Shown here in pieces: positions 52,180 through 60,459 of a stretch of DNA of 64,000 nt. Position numbers and translations under genes: made by a program. How positions within the stretch are numbered: the first letter of the stretch is position 1; the number at the start of each line of letters is the position of its first letter. The DNA lies in assembly GCA_019454105.1 (NCBI GenBank), contig CP075364.1:2483362-2547361 (forward strand), written 5' to 3'. This stretch comes from Fimbriimonadaceae bacterium. Lineage in GTDB: Bacteria > Armatimonadota > Fimbriimonadia > Fimbriimonadales > Fimbriimonadaceae. The notes under the pieces were generated by a model. The model was not told the origin of the DNA and made no database searches. It saw nothing but the letters and a program-made list of their open reading frames with translations.

Positions 52180-53227
52180 CAATGTTGAGGGCGGCTTTCT
52201 TGCCCAGCTCGGCGCGCCTGAGCTTGAGGGCTTCGACGATGCGTTCGCGATCCTTGACGAACCCGACGTAGCCGTCATAGATCCGCTGGGCGGAAAGGCC
52301 TTTCATCGTAGGAGGAGTCGGGGCACCGATCTGGTTCGCCAGCGCGGTCACCTTCGGGTCGTAGGACACAAGAAAAGATGGGACGGCCACCGTGGCGGCA
52401 AGGATGCCTGCGTGCAGGCGCATGGCTATCAAGCCCTCCATGCGCATGGCCCGCTCTTGGACAGAGCGTGGCGACGTGATCCCGCGCAGGTCAGGAACCT
52501 TGCCGCCCAACCTTTTCGCAATCTCCAAGATCAAGGGCCCGTCTTCGCCATCGTCCATCGAGATGAAGGTCGGAATCCGGCCGCTTGAGTTCAATTGCCG
52601 AGCCAGTTCGCTGAAGACTTCGATCACGGCGCGGTTCTTGTCCTTGCCCCATGGTCTGACCGCGATGCCGACCGACTTCGTGCCCGCCACGCCGAACTCT
52701 CCTGAACTGTCCGAGAGAACCGGCTCCGGGAGCAGCCAAGCGAGATCCGCAGTCACTTCGGGAGTCACCCGGGAACCAAGCTCTTTCAGAGCGGAGACGG
52801 AGGCCGAGTCCCTGACGGTGACGACGTCGGCCTGGTCGAAAGCGGACTTGGCGAACCGCTTTCCGAAGAACGTGGTGAGTGGCCCTACCCCTTGGCTGAG
52901 AAGGGCGACCTTCTTGCCTGACTTCTTGGCCATCCCGACGAGCTTCGAATAGTAAGCCGCGCTCCGAATGCTCGTCACGTCTTGGAAGATGCTGCCTCCC
53001 GGAAACACGAGGACGTCGCAATCGTTGATCGCCTTCTGGATGGCGGCAAAGTCCCTGCGCGACACCCCTGGCACGCCGTAACGGCGCATGAGCGATTCAG
53101 GCGACTGGCAAAGGGCCAGAATGTCGTGGCCCTCATTCTCGATGCCTTTGACAAAGCCCAAGAGGATCGCGTCGTCCCCAAGGTTGCCGCAACCGAAGTA
53201 CCCGCCGAGCAACAGTCGAGCCGCCAT
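52154..53227 (-). CDS. csaB: Polysaccharide pyruvyl transferase CsaB
   Basis: A 357-residue protein of the PS_pyruv_trans family: LLLGGYFGCGNLGDDAILLG at the start, VFPGGSIFQDVTS, VALLSQGVGPL and RMEGLIAMRLHAGILAATVAVPSFLVSYDPKV toward the end. CsaB adds pyruvate ketals to cell-wall polymers, which then bind SLH-domain proteins. 4 bp after DUF5693. It suggests that this diderm ties its S-layer or outer membrane to pyruvylated wall polymer; SLH genes are not in the window. Confidence 0.88.
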   Translation of the reverse strand: MAARLLLGGYFGCGNLGDDAILLGFVKGIENEGHDILALCQSPESLMRRYGVPGVSRRDFAAIQKAINDCDVLVFPGGSIFQDVTSIRSAAYYSKLVGMAKKSGKKVALLSQGVGPLTTFFGKRFAKSAFDQADVVTVRDSASVSALKELGSRVTPEVTADLAWLLPEPVLSDSSGEFGVAGTKSVGIAVRPWGKDKNRAVIEVFSELARQLNSSGRIPTFISMDDGEDGPLILEIAKRLGGKVPDLRGITSPRSVQERAMRMEGLIAMRLHAGILAATVAVPSFLVSYDPKVTALANQIGAPTPPTMKGLSAQRIYDGYVGFVKDRERIVEALKLRRAELGKKAALNIDALQRLLR

Positions 53228-53231
53228 CCCA

Positions 53232-55058
53232 CTACGCTCTGCGGCGCCCTCCCCAGCTGAACAGGATCCAGGCCGCCGTGCCGAGGATACCGCCCAGGAT
53301 CAGGCCGATCAGGATTCTGGTCAGGCTCACTTCAACGGGCGTATGGAGGTGGCAGAGCGTATTGACCACGCTTGTCTGACCGATCGCCCCGACCAGCAAA
53401 AGGACGGGAGCCCATGTCCTCCAAGATGACTCTTTGGCGGCCATGACAGCGAGCCCAAGGATCAAGGCTGGGTGACCGATCAAAAACTCCTTGGTCCTTG
53501 GACGGGTCTGCATGACCCCTTCGAGCAGAGAACGCAGCTTGAGCTCAAGCCCGCTGACCGCCGCCGGCGCCTCGTTTCCAGCGCGGACGAGCATAAAGCC
53601 CACGGCGGCCAGGATGCAGAGCCCGGTCAGCAAGGGCCCCCATCTCACCGTCTCCCCGGCGAGGGCCGACAACCCTCCGGTCTGCCGCACCAACAGCCAC
53701 GCCACCATCACAAGAGGCACGAAAAGAGTCACTTTGACCCCCATGAACTGGTCGAGTTGGAGCATGTAGGGCAGTCCGACAAGCATCCCAGCGGCGGAAA
53801 GCCCCCCGGCCAGAGAGAATCCAGTCATGGCCAAAAATGCGACGGGCGCGTTCGTGCGGTCGCGGCCCAGATACCAGGCGTAACCGATCACCGGCATCGC
53901 AGTGGCCAGGGCCAGGGCCCCCCAAAGCCGAGTCGCTTCGGGGCCAGAAAAGGCGGACAAGAGGGCTCCCGAGACGGCCAGCAAAGGAGCTGCGCCTCTG
54001 GATGCCCCTCCTAAAATCCAACCGAGCCAGGCCAATGCTGGGGCTCCAGCGAGTCCGATCGCCCAGGGTAACCACGACGGGAGCGAGGGTTCATTGAAGG
54101 GCCTTGGAGTTTTGACCCCACCTTTTTCTTCGAAGATCGCGCCCCGGACCATCGCTAGAGAACCTTGAACGGAAGCGACCGGATCTGGCGTGCCGAAGGT
54201 CGTCGGGCGGACCAGGAGCCAGCGGACGTTGCGCTCTCGGAACGCCTTCGCGAACCTTTCGTTCAACGAGGCCGGATCCATCCGGTCCACCTCGGCCTGC
54301 TGGATCGAGTGCAACCTCAAAGTCCCTTCTGGCATCAGGCTAGCGAGCTTTGTCGAGCCGCCAATCTTGACGAACTCGGGCACAAGCAACTCCATTCCAA
54401 GGTCGTTCAGGGCCAAAGCCGTGTCCTCCACACACTTCCGCTGGCCCAGAACCTGCTCACCGGCAGGCAGATAAGCCGTCGCTCCGGCCTCCTTCGACTC
54501 GTCCAACGTGTCCCGAATCTGGGCCGGACCGAAGCCGAGAGTGTTCTCGTGCCTGGCGACGATCACAAGGTCGGCACTTCTGACGGCCTCCGCGTCCCGA
54601 GGGTCGATCCCGACCGGAACCTCCAAGAAGGCTCCCATGTCGCCCTTGAACTTGAACGCCGCCCCACTGGGGACCGAAACGCGCTCGGCGCCCCCTCCGA
54701 ACGACCGCTTCACCGCCCGTAAGGCCCGCACGCCGTCGACCGGATCGACGACAGTGACGACCACGACGCCGGGATCGATCGAGTCGCGCTTGGCTTGTAT
54801 CGACCCCTGAGCGATCAGGTCGGCGGCCTTCTCTGAGGACAAAGCGACACCCGTAAGTCCTGACGACTTCAGCTTGGCCAACAAGTCTGGCAACGAGGAC
54901 CCAGCGAGAGAGGAGACGGCCTTAAGAGCCGAGGCCTCCATCAGTAAACCGACGGCCCGGTTTTCGCTCTCGACGCGATGGCGGGCAGCAACCCCGAGCA
55001 AGGAGATCAGTGCGACCAGGACGGCCGAGACGACCACCCAAGCCGGACATTTAGGCAT
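53232..55058 (-). CDS. DUF5693 multi-pass membrane protein
   Basis: A 608-residue protein. A first helix (WVVVSAVLVALISLLGVA) is followed by a ~300-residue extracytoplasmic domain with ALKAVSSLAGSSLPDLLAKLKSSGLTGVALSSE and VALLVPEF-like strands, then about ten membrane helices from residue 335 onward. This layout matches DUF5693, commonly encoded next to csaB in Firmicutes and Armatimonadota; its role in wall-polymer pyruvylation or export is presumed, not shown. Start overlaps the rhomboid stop by 8 bp, stop 4 bp before csaB. Confidence 0.82.
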   Translation of the reverse strand: MPKCPAWVVVSAVLVALISLLGVAARHRVESENRAVGLLMEASALKAVSSLAGSSLPDLLAKLKSSGLTGVALSSEKAADLIAQGSIQAKRDSIDPGVVVVTVVDPVDGVRALRAVKRSFGGGAERVSVPSGAAFKFKGDMGAFLEVPVGIDPRDAEAVRSADLVIVARHENTLGFGPAQIRDTLDESKEAGATAYLPAGEQVLGQRKCVEDTALALNDLGMELLVPEFVKIGGSTKLASLMPEGTLRLHSIQQAEVDRMDPASLNERFAKAFRERNVRWLLVRPTTFGTPDPVASVQGSLAMVRGAIFEEKGGVKTPRPFNEPSLPSWLPWAIGLAGAPALAWLGWILGGASRGAAPLLAVSGALLSAFSGPEATRLWGALALATAMPVIGYAWYLGRDRTNAPVAFLAMTGFSLAGGLSAAGMLVGLPYMLQLDQFMGVKVTLFVPLVMVAWLLVRQTGGLSALAGETVRWGPLLTGLCILAAVGFMLVRAGNEAPAAVSGLELKLRSLLEGVMQTRPRTKEFLIGHPALILGLAVMAAKESSWRTWAPVLLLVGAIGQTSVVNTLCHLHTPVEVSLTRILIGLILGGILGTAAWILFSWGGRRRA

Positions 55059-55740
55059 GGTCGAACCCTTCGGCCCTCTTGAAAAGCCCAGGACGCACGA
55101 GGGTGCGACGTCCGCCCAAGAGCAGGACGCTTGCCATCCCGGCCATGAAGCCCCCAGCGTGGGCCCAGGTCGCCACTCCGTCCTGAGGGAAGAGCACCTG
55201 GACCAAGAACCACATTCCTAGCAAGACCCAGGCCGAGACATCAAACTGAATCCAGATCAATGGCGGAACGATGAACCGGACTTTGTTGCCTGGGAACAAC
55301 AAGAAGTAGGCCCCCAGCACTCCCCCGATGGCCCCAGACGCGCCGAGCACCGAAATCGGCGAATAGGGCTCGACGAAAATCTGGGACACAAAGGCCGCGA
55401 CCCCCCAGAAGAGATAGAACAGCGTGTAACGGAAGCCGCCGAGCGCGGCCTCCACGTTAGGCCCGAAGGTGGCGAGGAACAGCACGTTGCCAATCAGGTG
55501 GGCGAGGTTCCCATGGAGGAACATGGCCGTGAACAGCTTGCCGATCTCCACCGGGTCGCCCCGGTCGAACAAGGCGCGGGTGACTTCGGACGGGCGCATC
55601 GCCAAGTCGGCGAACGCGACGCTTGGGCCGAACAGCGCCCCGTTGCGATCCCACAGGTAAATGGCGACATTGATCCCAATGAGGGTCCATGTCACGACCG
55701 CCATGTCGCGCGATTGAGCACTGTCGCGGATCGGGATCAC
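55051..55740 (-). CDS. Rhomboid family intramembrane serine protease
   Basis: A 229-residue protein with six membrane helices. The HGNLAHLIGN block lies in helix 2, the nucleophile Ser135 is in LGASGAIGG and the base His194 in WAHAGGF, giving the complete Ser-His dyad. It cleaves substrates inside the membrane. GTG start. It heads the operon with DUF5693, CsaB and the barrel protein; its substrate may be one of those. Confidence 0.88.
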   Translation of the reverse strand: MIPIRDSAQSRDMAVVTWTLIGINVAIYLWDRNGALFGPSVAFADLAMRPSEVTRALFDRGDPVEIGKLFTAMFLHGNLAHLIGNVLFLATFGPNVEAALGGFRYTLFYLFWGVAAFVSQIFVEPYSPISVLGASGAIGGVLGAYFLLFPGNKVRFIVPPLIWIQFDVSAWVLLGMWFLVQVLFPQDGVATWAHAGGFMAGMASVLLLGGRRTLVRPGLFKRAEGFDHA

Positions 55741-55844
55741 TGGCTCGCGAGTCTACTGTGTGTTGGCCCCGCGATTCGGCCCAGGTCCGTGCCGGTTCAC
55801 TGCAACCCATGGCCAAAATAGGACGTTCTCAAGCACACCCGCCC

Positions 55845-56402
55845 ATGAACCTTCCAGGCGACGCCGCCGAATGGTACTACGTCGGCCACTACGGCCAACT
55901 CGGGCCACTGACACTCGATCAGGTCAGTGAGCTCGCTCAGGATGGGGTCATCGCGGTCGATACCTACGTGTGGAAACAGGGGATGTCCGACTGGCGGCAA
56001 GCGCGAGAGGTCATCGAGTTGCGAGAGTATTTGGCTTCGGGGATCCCGGAAGTGTCCCCACCGCCGACTCCGAACCTGAGCCCGCCGACTGCGAGGTCTT
56101 GGCAAGCCCAGAGCCCCTTGTCGGCCCCTCCCCGTGCCGAGAGATTCCCGATGAGCCAAAACGCCTGGCAAACAGTTGGGATCGCCGCGCCACTCAGCGA
56201 CAAAAACCGGACCGTTGCAGGATTGCTGAACTTCTTGCCAGGTTTTGGTCGCTTCTACCTCGGCTATGCAGCCCATGGAGCCCTGCAGCTCTTCACCGCC
56301 ATGATGTGCGGCGTCGGGTTCATTTGGTCGATCATCGACGGAATCTATATCCTGGCCGGTGGAATCAAGTTCGACGGCTACGGAAGACGGCTCGAAGATT
56401 AG
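55845..56402 (+). CDS. GYF-2/TM2 domain membrane protein
   Basis: About 185 residues. The N-terminal ~55 residues (EWYYVGHYGQLGPLTLDQVSELAQDGVIAVDTYVWKQGMSDWRQA) form a GYF_2 domain, then a Pro/Ser-rich linker, then a C-terminal TM2 domain (NRTVAGLLNFLPGFGRFYLGYAAHGALQLFT...IWSIIDGIYILAG) with two helices. GYF_2 domains bind partner peptides or proteins; TM2 is widespread but undefined. An ATG at 55809 is also possible; neither start has a clear ribosome binding site. Confidence 0.8.
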   Translation: MNLPGDAAEWYYVGHYGQLGPLTLDQVSELAQDGVIAVDTYVWKQGMSDWRQAREVIELREYLASGIPEVSPPPTPNLSPPTARSWQAQSPLSAPPRAERFPMSQNAWQTVGIAAPLSDKNRTVAGLLNFLPGFGRFYLGYAAHGALQLFTAMMCGVGFIWSIIDGIYILAGGIKFDGYGRRLED

Positions 56403-56459
56403 GTCCCCGAAGGCAGTTCGTCCGGGTGGGCTCGAGCGTCTAACGCATTGGAGCCCTCG

Positions 56460-57005
56460 ATGCCAAGGTTCGCGTTCCTCGCCTTCTTTCTCGCCGTTCT
56501 GGTCACTGGGCCGACGGCCCAGCCTTCTGGGGCCCGTTCGCTGATGGTCGTCACCGTCCAAAATCGAGGCAAGATCACGATCGAGCTCCAATCGGCCAAG
56601 GCCCCGAACACGACCGCCCACGTGGCGAAACTGGCCGAAAGCAAGTTCTACGACGGGCAGAAGTTCTTCAAAGTCGTCAAGAAGCCTAGACCGTTCTTGA
56701 TCCAGACCGGAGACCCTGGTTCTCGGACAAAGTCCATGGACGACCCGTCGCTCGGGACGGGAGGATCCGGCAAGACCGTGCCCTTTGAAGACTCTGGACT
56801 GCCCAATGTCGAAGGCGCGGTCGGCCTCTCGACTCGGCCGAACGACCGTGACAGCGGCGATTCCCAGTTCTACATTCTTCTTGGCCCGGCACGATTTCTT
56901 GACGGAAGCTACACCGTCTTCGGTCGTGTGATCGAAGGAATGGACGTCGTGAGGGCGGTGGAACTCGGCGATGTGGTCGTGTCGGTCACAATCGTCCGTG
57001 GTTGA
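56460..57005 (+). CDS. Exported cyclophilin-type peptidyl-prolyl isomerase
   Basis: A 181-residue protein with a signal peptide (MPRFAFLAFFLAVLVTGPTA) and the cyclophilin fold: ITIELQSAKAPNTTAHVAKLAESKFYDGQKFFKV, FLIQTGDP, then SQFYILLGPARFLDGSYTVFGRVIEGMDVV. It assists folding of exported proteins. The usual Arg in F-H-R is replaced by Lys (FFKVVKK), which may lower activity. The downstream permease start overlaps its stop (TGATG). Confidence 0.85.
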   Translation: MPRFAFLAFFLAVLVTGPTAQPSGARSLMVVTVQNRGKITIELQSAKAPNTTAHVAKLAESKFYDGQKFFKVVKKPRPFLIQTGDPGSRTKSMDDPSLGTGGSGKTVPFEDSGLPNVEGAVGLSTRPNDRDSGDSQFYILLGPARFLDGSYTVFGRVIEGMDVVRAVELGDVVVSVTIVRG

Positions 57006-57973
57006 TGCCTTCTTCGCCCAGTAGCCGCTTCGCCCGTTCCGTCCTCGTCCGGCTGGCCTATGGCCTGTTGAGCCTGCTCTTCATCGCCTTCGTCACGTTT
57101 ATGGCGAACGAGCTCGCTCCAGGTGACGCGGCGATGGCCATGGTCGGCGAAAAGGCTTCCCCCGAGGCGCTCCAGCGGGCGAGGGAGCAACTGGGACTGG
57201 ACCGCCCATGGCCGGTCAGGTTCGTCGAGTTTGTTGGGAACAGCGCGCGAGGCGACTTCGGGAGGAGCTACTTTGGAATCCGGGAACCTGTTGCCGACAT
57301 TATCGCCCGGACTCTTCCGATGACGGCGAAAGTGGCCTTTCCCGCGATCGCTTTGGCCGCCTTGGTCGGAGTCTTCCTTGGAACGGTCGCGGCGGTCTAC
57401 CAGGGTCGGTTCCTGGATCAGGCCGCTCTCGGGATCAGCACGCTTGGCGTCACTCTGCCCAATTTCGTCCTGGCCCCAATCCTTGTTTACGTTTTCGCTT
57501 TGCACCTCCAATTGCTCCCCCTGAACTGGGAGCCGGTTCAGCGCGCGCCCGAGTTTTACTATCTGATCCTGCCCGCCGTCGTGATGGCGGCGAGACCGAC
57601 CGCGGTCCTCGCCCGACTCACCCGGGCCAGCCTGTCCGAGACTCTTCAGCAAGAGTTCGTCAAGCTCGCGAGAGCCAAGGGAGTCCCGTCCTTTCGGCTC
57701 TATGTGGTCCATGGCCTGCGGAACGCTATCTTGCCGGTCGTCACCGCGCTGGGAAGTTCGTTTGGCATTCTCTTGACGGGTTCGTTCATTACGGAAAGGT
57801 TCTTCACAGTTCCAGGGATCGGCTTCACCGCGATCGACGCGATCCAGAAGCGCGACACTCCCGTCATTCTCGGCACAGTGCTTGTCACCGGGGCCTTGTT
57901 CGTCGTTGTGAACTTGGTCGTAGACATGCTTCAGCCGCTCATCGACCCCCGGATTCGGGAGTCCCAGGTTTGA
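57005..57973 (+). CDS. Dipeptide/oligopeptide ABC transporter permease (DppB/OppB family)
   Basis: A 322-residue permease with six membrane helices, the N-terminal LFIAFVTFMANELAPGDA and the EAA-like loop LVKLARAKGVPSFRLYVVHGLRNAILP, then LLTGSFITERFFTVPGIGFTAIDAIQKRDTPVILG. It forms the channel with the next protein. ATG at 57005 overlaps the cyclophilin TGA. No ATPase or binding protein is in this cluster. Confidence 0.88.
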   Translation: MPSSPSSRFARSVLVRLAYGLLSLLFIAFVTFMANELAPGDAAMAMVGEKASPEALQRAREQLGLDRPWPVRFVEFVGNSARGDFGRSYFGIREPVADIIARTLPMTAKVAFPAIALAALVGVFLGTVAAVYQGRFLDQAALGISTLGVTLPNFVLAPILVYVFALHLQLLPLNWEPVQRAPEFYYLILPAVVMAARPTAVLARLTRASLSETLQQEFVKLARAKGVPSFRLYVVHGLRNAILPVVTALGSSFGILLTGSFITERFFTVPGIGFTAIDAIQKRDTPVILGTVLVTGALFVVVNLVVDMLQPLIDPRIRESQV

Positions 57974-58776
57974 AGCGCGGTTTCGTCTTCTGGGCGAGCG
58001 GCGGCTTCCTCGTCTTGCTCGTCGTGCTGGCCGTCTTCGGCCCGTCCTTTCGTCATGACTACTTGACCCCTCTCGGCCGTCCGTTCCTCCCACCGGGCCC
58101 GGAATACTGGCTCGGCACCGACGAGCAGGGCCGGGACATCTTCGCCCGGCTTGCCTACGGGGCCAGGATGTCGCTACTGGTCGGTCTGAGCGTCCAGGCC
58201 ATCGCCTTGGCAGTCGGCATGGTGGTGGGCGTGCTCGGGGTGTTCGCCCCCCGATGGATCGCCGACCCCCTCATGCGACTGACCGACGCCATGTTCGCCT
58301 TTCCCGATATTCTGCTGGCGATCCTGATCATCGGGGTCTTCGGGATGGGCGTGCTGCCGGTCGTCGTCGCCCTTTCGATCACGGCCTGGCCAGCAGTGGC
58401 GCGCCTGGTCCGGACTCAGGCGGCGGCCATCAAAGACCGCGAGTTCTTCGTCGCTTCCCGGGCTCTTGGAGCGCCAGCCCTGTACTTGGTACTCAAGCAC
58501 GTCCTCCCCCACCTTTGGGGAATCTTGCTCGCCGTCTCGATGGTCGATGTCGCAGGGACCATTCTTGCTGAGTCTTCACTCAGCTTCCTTGGCATCGGGG
58601 TTCAGGCTCCGGACCCGAGTTGGGGATCCATGATCAATGCTGGAAGGTTCGAGCTTCAGTCCCATCCGCTTGTGATCGTCTGGCCGTGCCTGCTCTTGAG
58701 CCTGACGATCTTTGCCCTCAACTTCTTCGGAGACGGATTGAAGTCTTGGGCCGACCCGCGGGCGTCATCCGACTGA
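57970..58776 (+). CDS. Dipeptide/oligopeptide ABC transporter permease (DppC/OppC family)
   Basis: A 268-residue permease: WLGTDEQGRDIFARLAYGARMSLLVGL at the first loop, six helices, EAA loop KDREFFVASRALGAPALYLVLKHVLPHLWGILL and ESSLSFLGIGVQAPDPSWGSMI near the end. TTG at 57970-57972 overlaps the preceding TGA (TTGA); no ATG exists before the conserved part. Partner of the DppB-like protein. Confidence 0.88.
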   Translation: MKRGFVFWASGGFLVLLVVLAVFGPSFRHDYLTPLGRPFLPPGPEYWLGTDEQGRDIFARLAYGARMSLLVGLSVQAIALAVGMVVGVLGVFAPRWIADPLMRLTDAMFAFPDILLAILIIGVFGMGVLPVVVALSITAWPAVARLVRTQAAAIKDREFFVASRALGAPALYLVLKHVLPHLWGILLAVSMVDVAGTILAESSLSFLGIGVQAPDPSWGSMINAGRFELQSHPLVIVWPCLLLSLTIFALNFFGDGLKSWADPRASSD

Positions 58777-58780
58777 GGGG

Positions 58781-58786
58781 TATCTT
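58781..58786 (+). promoter_or_regulatory. Candidate -10 for rplA
   Basis: TATCTT in GGGGTATCTTCGCG, just 8 bases before the L1-like hairpin, so that transcription would begin at its foot. It resembles the TATCAT boxes before rpsN and rpmJ. No strong -35 is seen. Confidence 0.4.
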
Positions 58787-58793
58787 CGCGCTT

Positions 58794-58828
58794 CTGTGGG
58801 AGGCCAAGCGCGGCCTATCGGACCACAG
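58794..58828 (+). promoter_or_regulatory. L1-binding operator in the rplA leader
   Basis: A hairpin with outer stem CTGTGG/CCACAG (58794-58799, 58823-58828), an asymmetric internal loop, inner stem AGGCC/GGCCT (58801-58805, 58812-58816) and AAGCGC loop. The 5' strand reads GTGGGAGGC, identical to the L1 stalk strand of E. coli 23S rRNA, and the loop layout (GA on one side, 6-7 bases on the other) matches known L1 mRNA sites. L1 likely represses its own translation here. Confidence 0.7.
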
Positions 58829-58840
58829 GGGACATCCCGA

Positions 58841-59563
58841 ATGCGCAAGAACACCAAGAAGACGAAGCACTCGACACGATTCCTCTCGGCCGTGAAGGAG
58901 GTCGAGGCCGAAAAACAATACGAAGTCTCCGAGGCGATCGGCCTTGTGAAGAAACTGGCCTCAGCCAAGTTCGTCGAGAGCGTCGATATGGCCATCCGGC
59001 TCGGAGTCGACCCCAGAAAAGGGGATCAAAACGTCCGCGGTACCACAAACCTCCCCCATGGCACCGGCAAGACCAAGAAGGTCGCCGTCCTCGCCAAGGG
59101 CGACCTGGCGAAGGAAGCCGAGGCGGCTGGCGCGGATGTGGTCGGAGACGAAGACCTCATCAAGAGGATCCAAGAAGGCTGGAAGGACTTCGACGTCATG
59201 ATCGCGACCAACGACATGGCTCCACAGATCGGCAAGATCGGCAAGTTCCTTGGCCCCCGCACGCCGAACAAGAAGAACGGCACCGTGACCGACGCCATCA
59301 CCCAAGCCGTCAAAGAGATCAAAGGAGCGACCCGCGTCGAATATCGCGTCGACAAGGCCGGGATCGTCCATGTTCCGATCGGCAAGGTCAACTTCAGCGA
59401 CGACCAGCTCGCCGACAACTTCAAGGTCGCCCTTGACGCGGTGATCCGGGCCAAACCCGCGAGCGCCAAAGGCCGTTACCTGGTCAGCCTCACGCTCAGC
59501 TCGACCATGGGCCCCGGATTCCGGCTCGACACCGGACTGGCTTCCAAGTTCAGCGGCCACTAA
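58841..59563 (+). CDS. rplA: 50S ribosomal protein L1
   Basis: A 240-residue protein with KYEVSEAIGLVKKLASAKFVESVDMAIRLGVDPRKGDQNVRG-type start, PRTPNKKNGTVTDAI and C-terminal LSSTMGPGFRLD of L1. L1 forms the mobile stalk that moves E-site tRNA. ATG at 58841. rplK, normally upstream, is not here; rplA is a single-gene unit behind two permease genes. Confidence 0.95.
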   Translation: MRKNTKKTKHSTRFLSAVKEVEAEKQYEVSEAIGLVKKLASAKFVESVDMAIRLGVDPRKGDQNVRGTTNLPHGTGKTKKVAVLAKGDLAKEAEAAGADVVGDEDLIKRIQEGWKDFDVMIATNDMAPQIGKIGKFLGPRTPNKKNGTVTDAITQAVKEIKGATRVEYRVDKAGIVHVPIGKVNFSDDQLADNFKVALDAVIRAKPASAKGRYLVSLTLSSTMGPGFRLDTGLASKFSGH

Positions 59564-59573
59564 GGGCGGACGT

Positions 59574-59605
59574 GCCGAGACCAGGCATCACGGCCTGGTC
59601 TCGGC
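59574..59605. terminator. Strong hairpin between rplA and the convergent hydrolase
   Basis: A perfect 12 bp stem GCCGAGACCAGG/CCTGGTCTCGGC with loop CATCACGG, 10 bp after the rplA stop and covering the stop of the opposite gene. There is no T-run; a bidirectional terminator is likely. Confidence 0.6.
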
Positions 59606-60445
59606 GACCAGCCTCTGGATCACTTCCCAAGACGCCTTGAGGTCGCCCAAGAGCGGGGTCCTGGAACGGGCGAGCCGCACTTGGTCGAGGTCGATCTCGC
59701 ACACCACCAAGGCGTCTTCGCCCATCGGGGCCTGGACAAGCAACCCGCCGAAAGGGTCGAACGCCATCGATCCACCGCTGAACCCCTTGCCTCCTTCGAA
59801 CCCGGTCAGCATCGATGCGACGCTGTATACGCCGTGCTCCTCGGCCAAGCCCCGAACCATCCGCTCGTAGCGGAGCACGTTGCCAGGTCGGTCTTCGGCC
59901 AACCCACGCACCGGGGACGCCGATGGCACCATGACGACTTCGGCCCCGTTCAATGCGAGCAGCGTCCCAAGCACCGAGTGCCAGACGTCTTCGCAGATCA
60001 AGATCCCAAACCGCCCTAGTCGCGTGTCGAACACACCGAGCTTTGTTCCCCGCTGATGGAACCGCTCTTCGTCGAAGACACCATATGTGGGGAGGAAGAA
60101 CTTGCGGTACACGTGCACGACGCGGCACGCCTGGCCGTTCCATTCCAGGTAAGCGGCGCTGTTGGCTGGCTGTCCACCGGTCGACTCAAAAAATCCGACC
60201 ACCAGATCCAACTGCGGCAGGCCGCTGAGGCGCTCGCCAAGGAGGGCGGCGAGTCGCTCGGGGGCGAGGGCGACCTCGTCAGCCCCTCCCTCAAGGATGT
60301 ATCCCGTCATCACCGACTCGGGAAAGACGACAAGACTGGCTCCTTCTTCCGAAGCTTGAGATGCCAGCCGCGCCACGATGCCGGCGTTGGTGGCGACGTC
60401 GCCCTTGGTGGGAGCGACTTGGGCAAGGGCGAGCCGAAAGCCCAT
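59588..60445 (-). CDS. Carbon-nitrogen hydrolase (nitrilase superfamily)
   Basis: A 285-residue amidohydrolase with the complete Glu-Lys-Cys triad: Glu43 in VVFPESVMTGY, Lys115 in VYRKFFLPT and Cys151 in ILICEDVWH. The LALAQVAPTKGD start and the CEDVWH variant resemble the glutaminase domain of NAD synthetase and related amidases. It hydrolyses an amide or nitrile in the cytoplasm; the substrate is unknown. ATG at 60445. It follows the AddA-like gene by 14 bp. Confidence 0.85.
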   Translation of the reverse strand: MGFRLALAQVAPTKGDVATNAGIVARLASQASEEGASLVVFPESVMTGYILEGGADEVALAPERLAALLGERLSGLPQLDLVVGFFESTGGQPANSAAYLEWNGQACRVVHVYRKFFLPTYGVFDEERFHQRGTKLGVFDTRLGRFGILICEDVWHSVLGTLLALNGAEVVMVPSASPVRGLAEDRPGNVLRYERMVRGLAEEHGVYSVASMLTGFEGGKGFSGGSMAFDPFGGLLVQAPMGEDALVVCEIDLDQVRLARSRTPLLGDLKASWEVIQRLVAETRP

Positions 60446-60459
60446 AGCAACGAGTCTAC

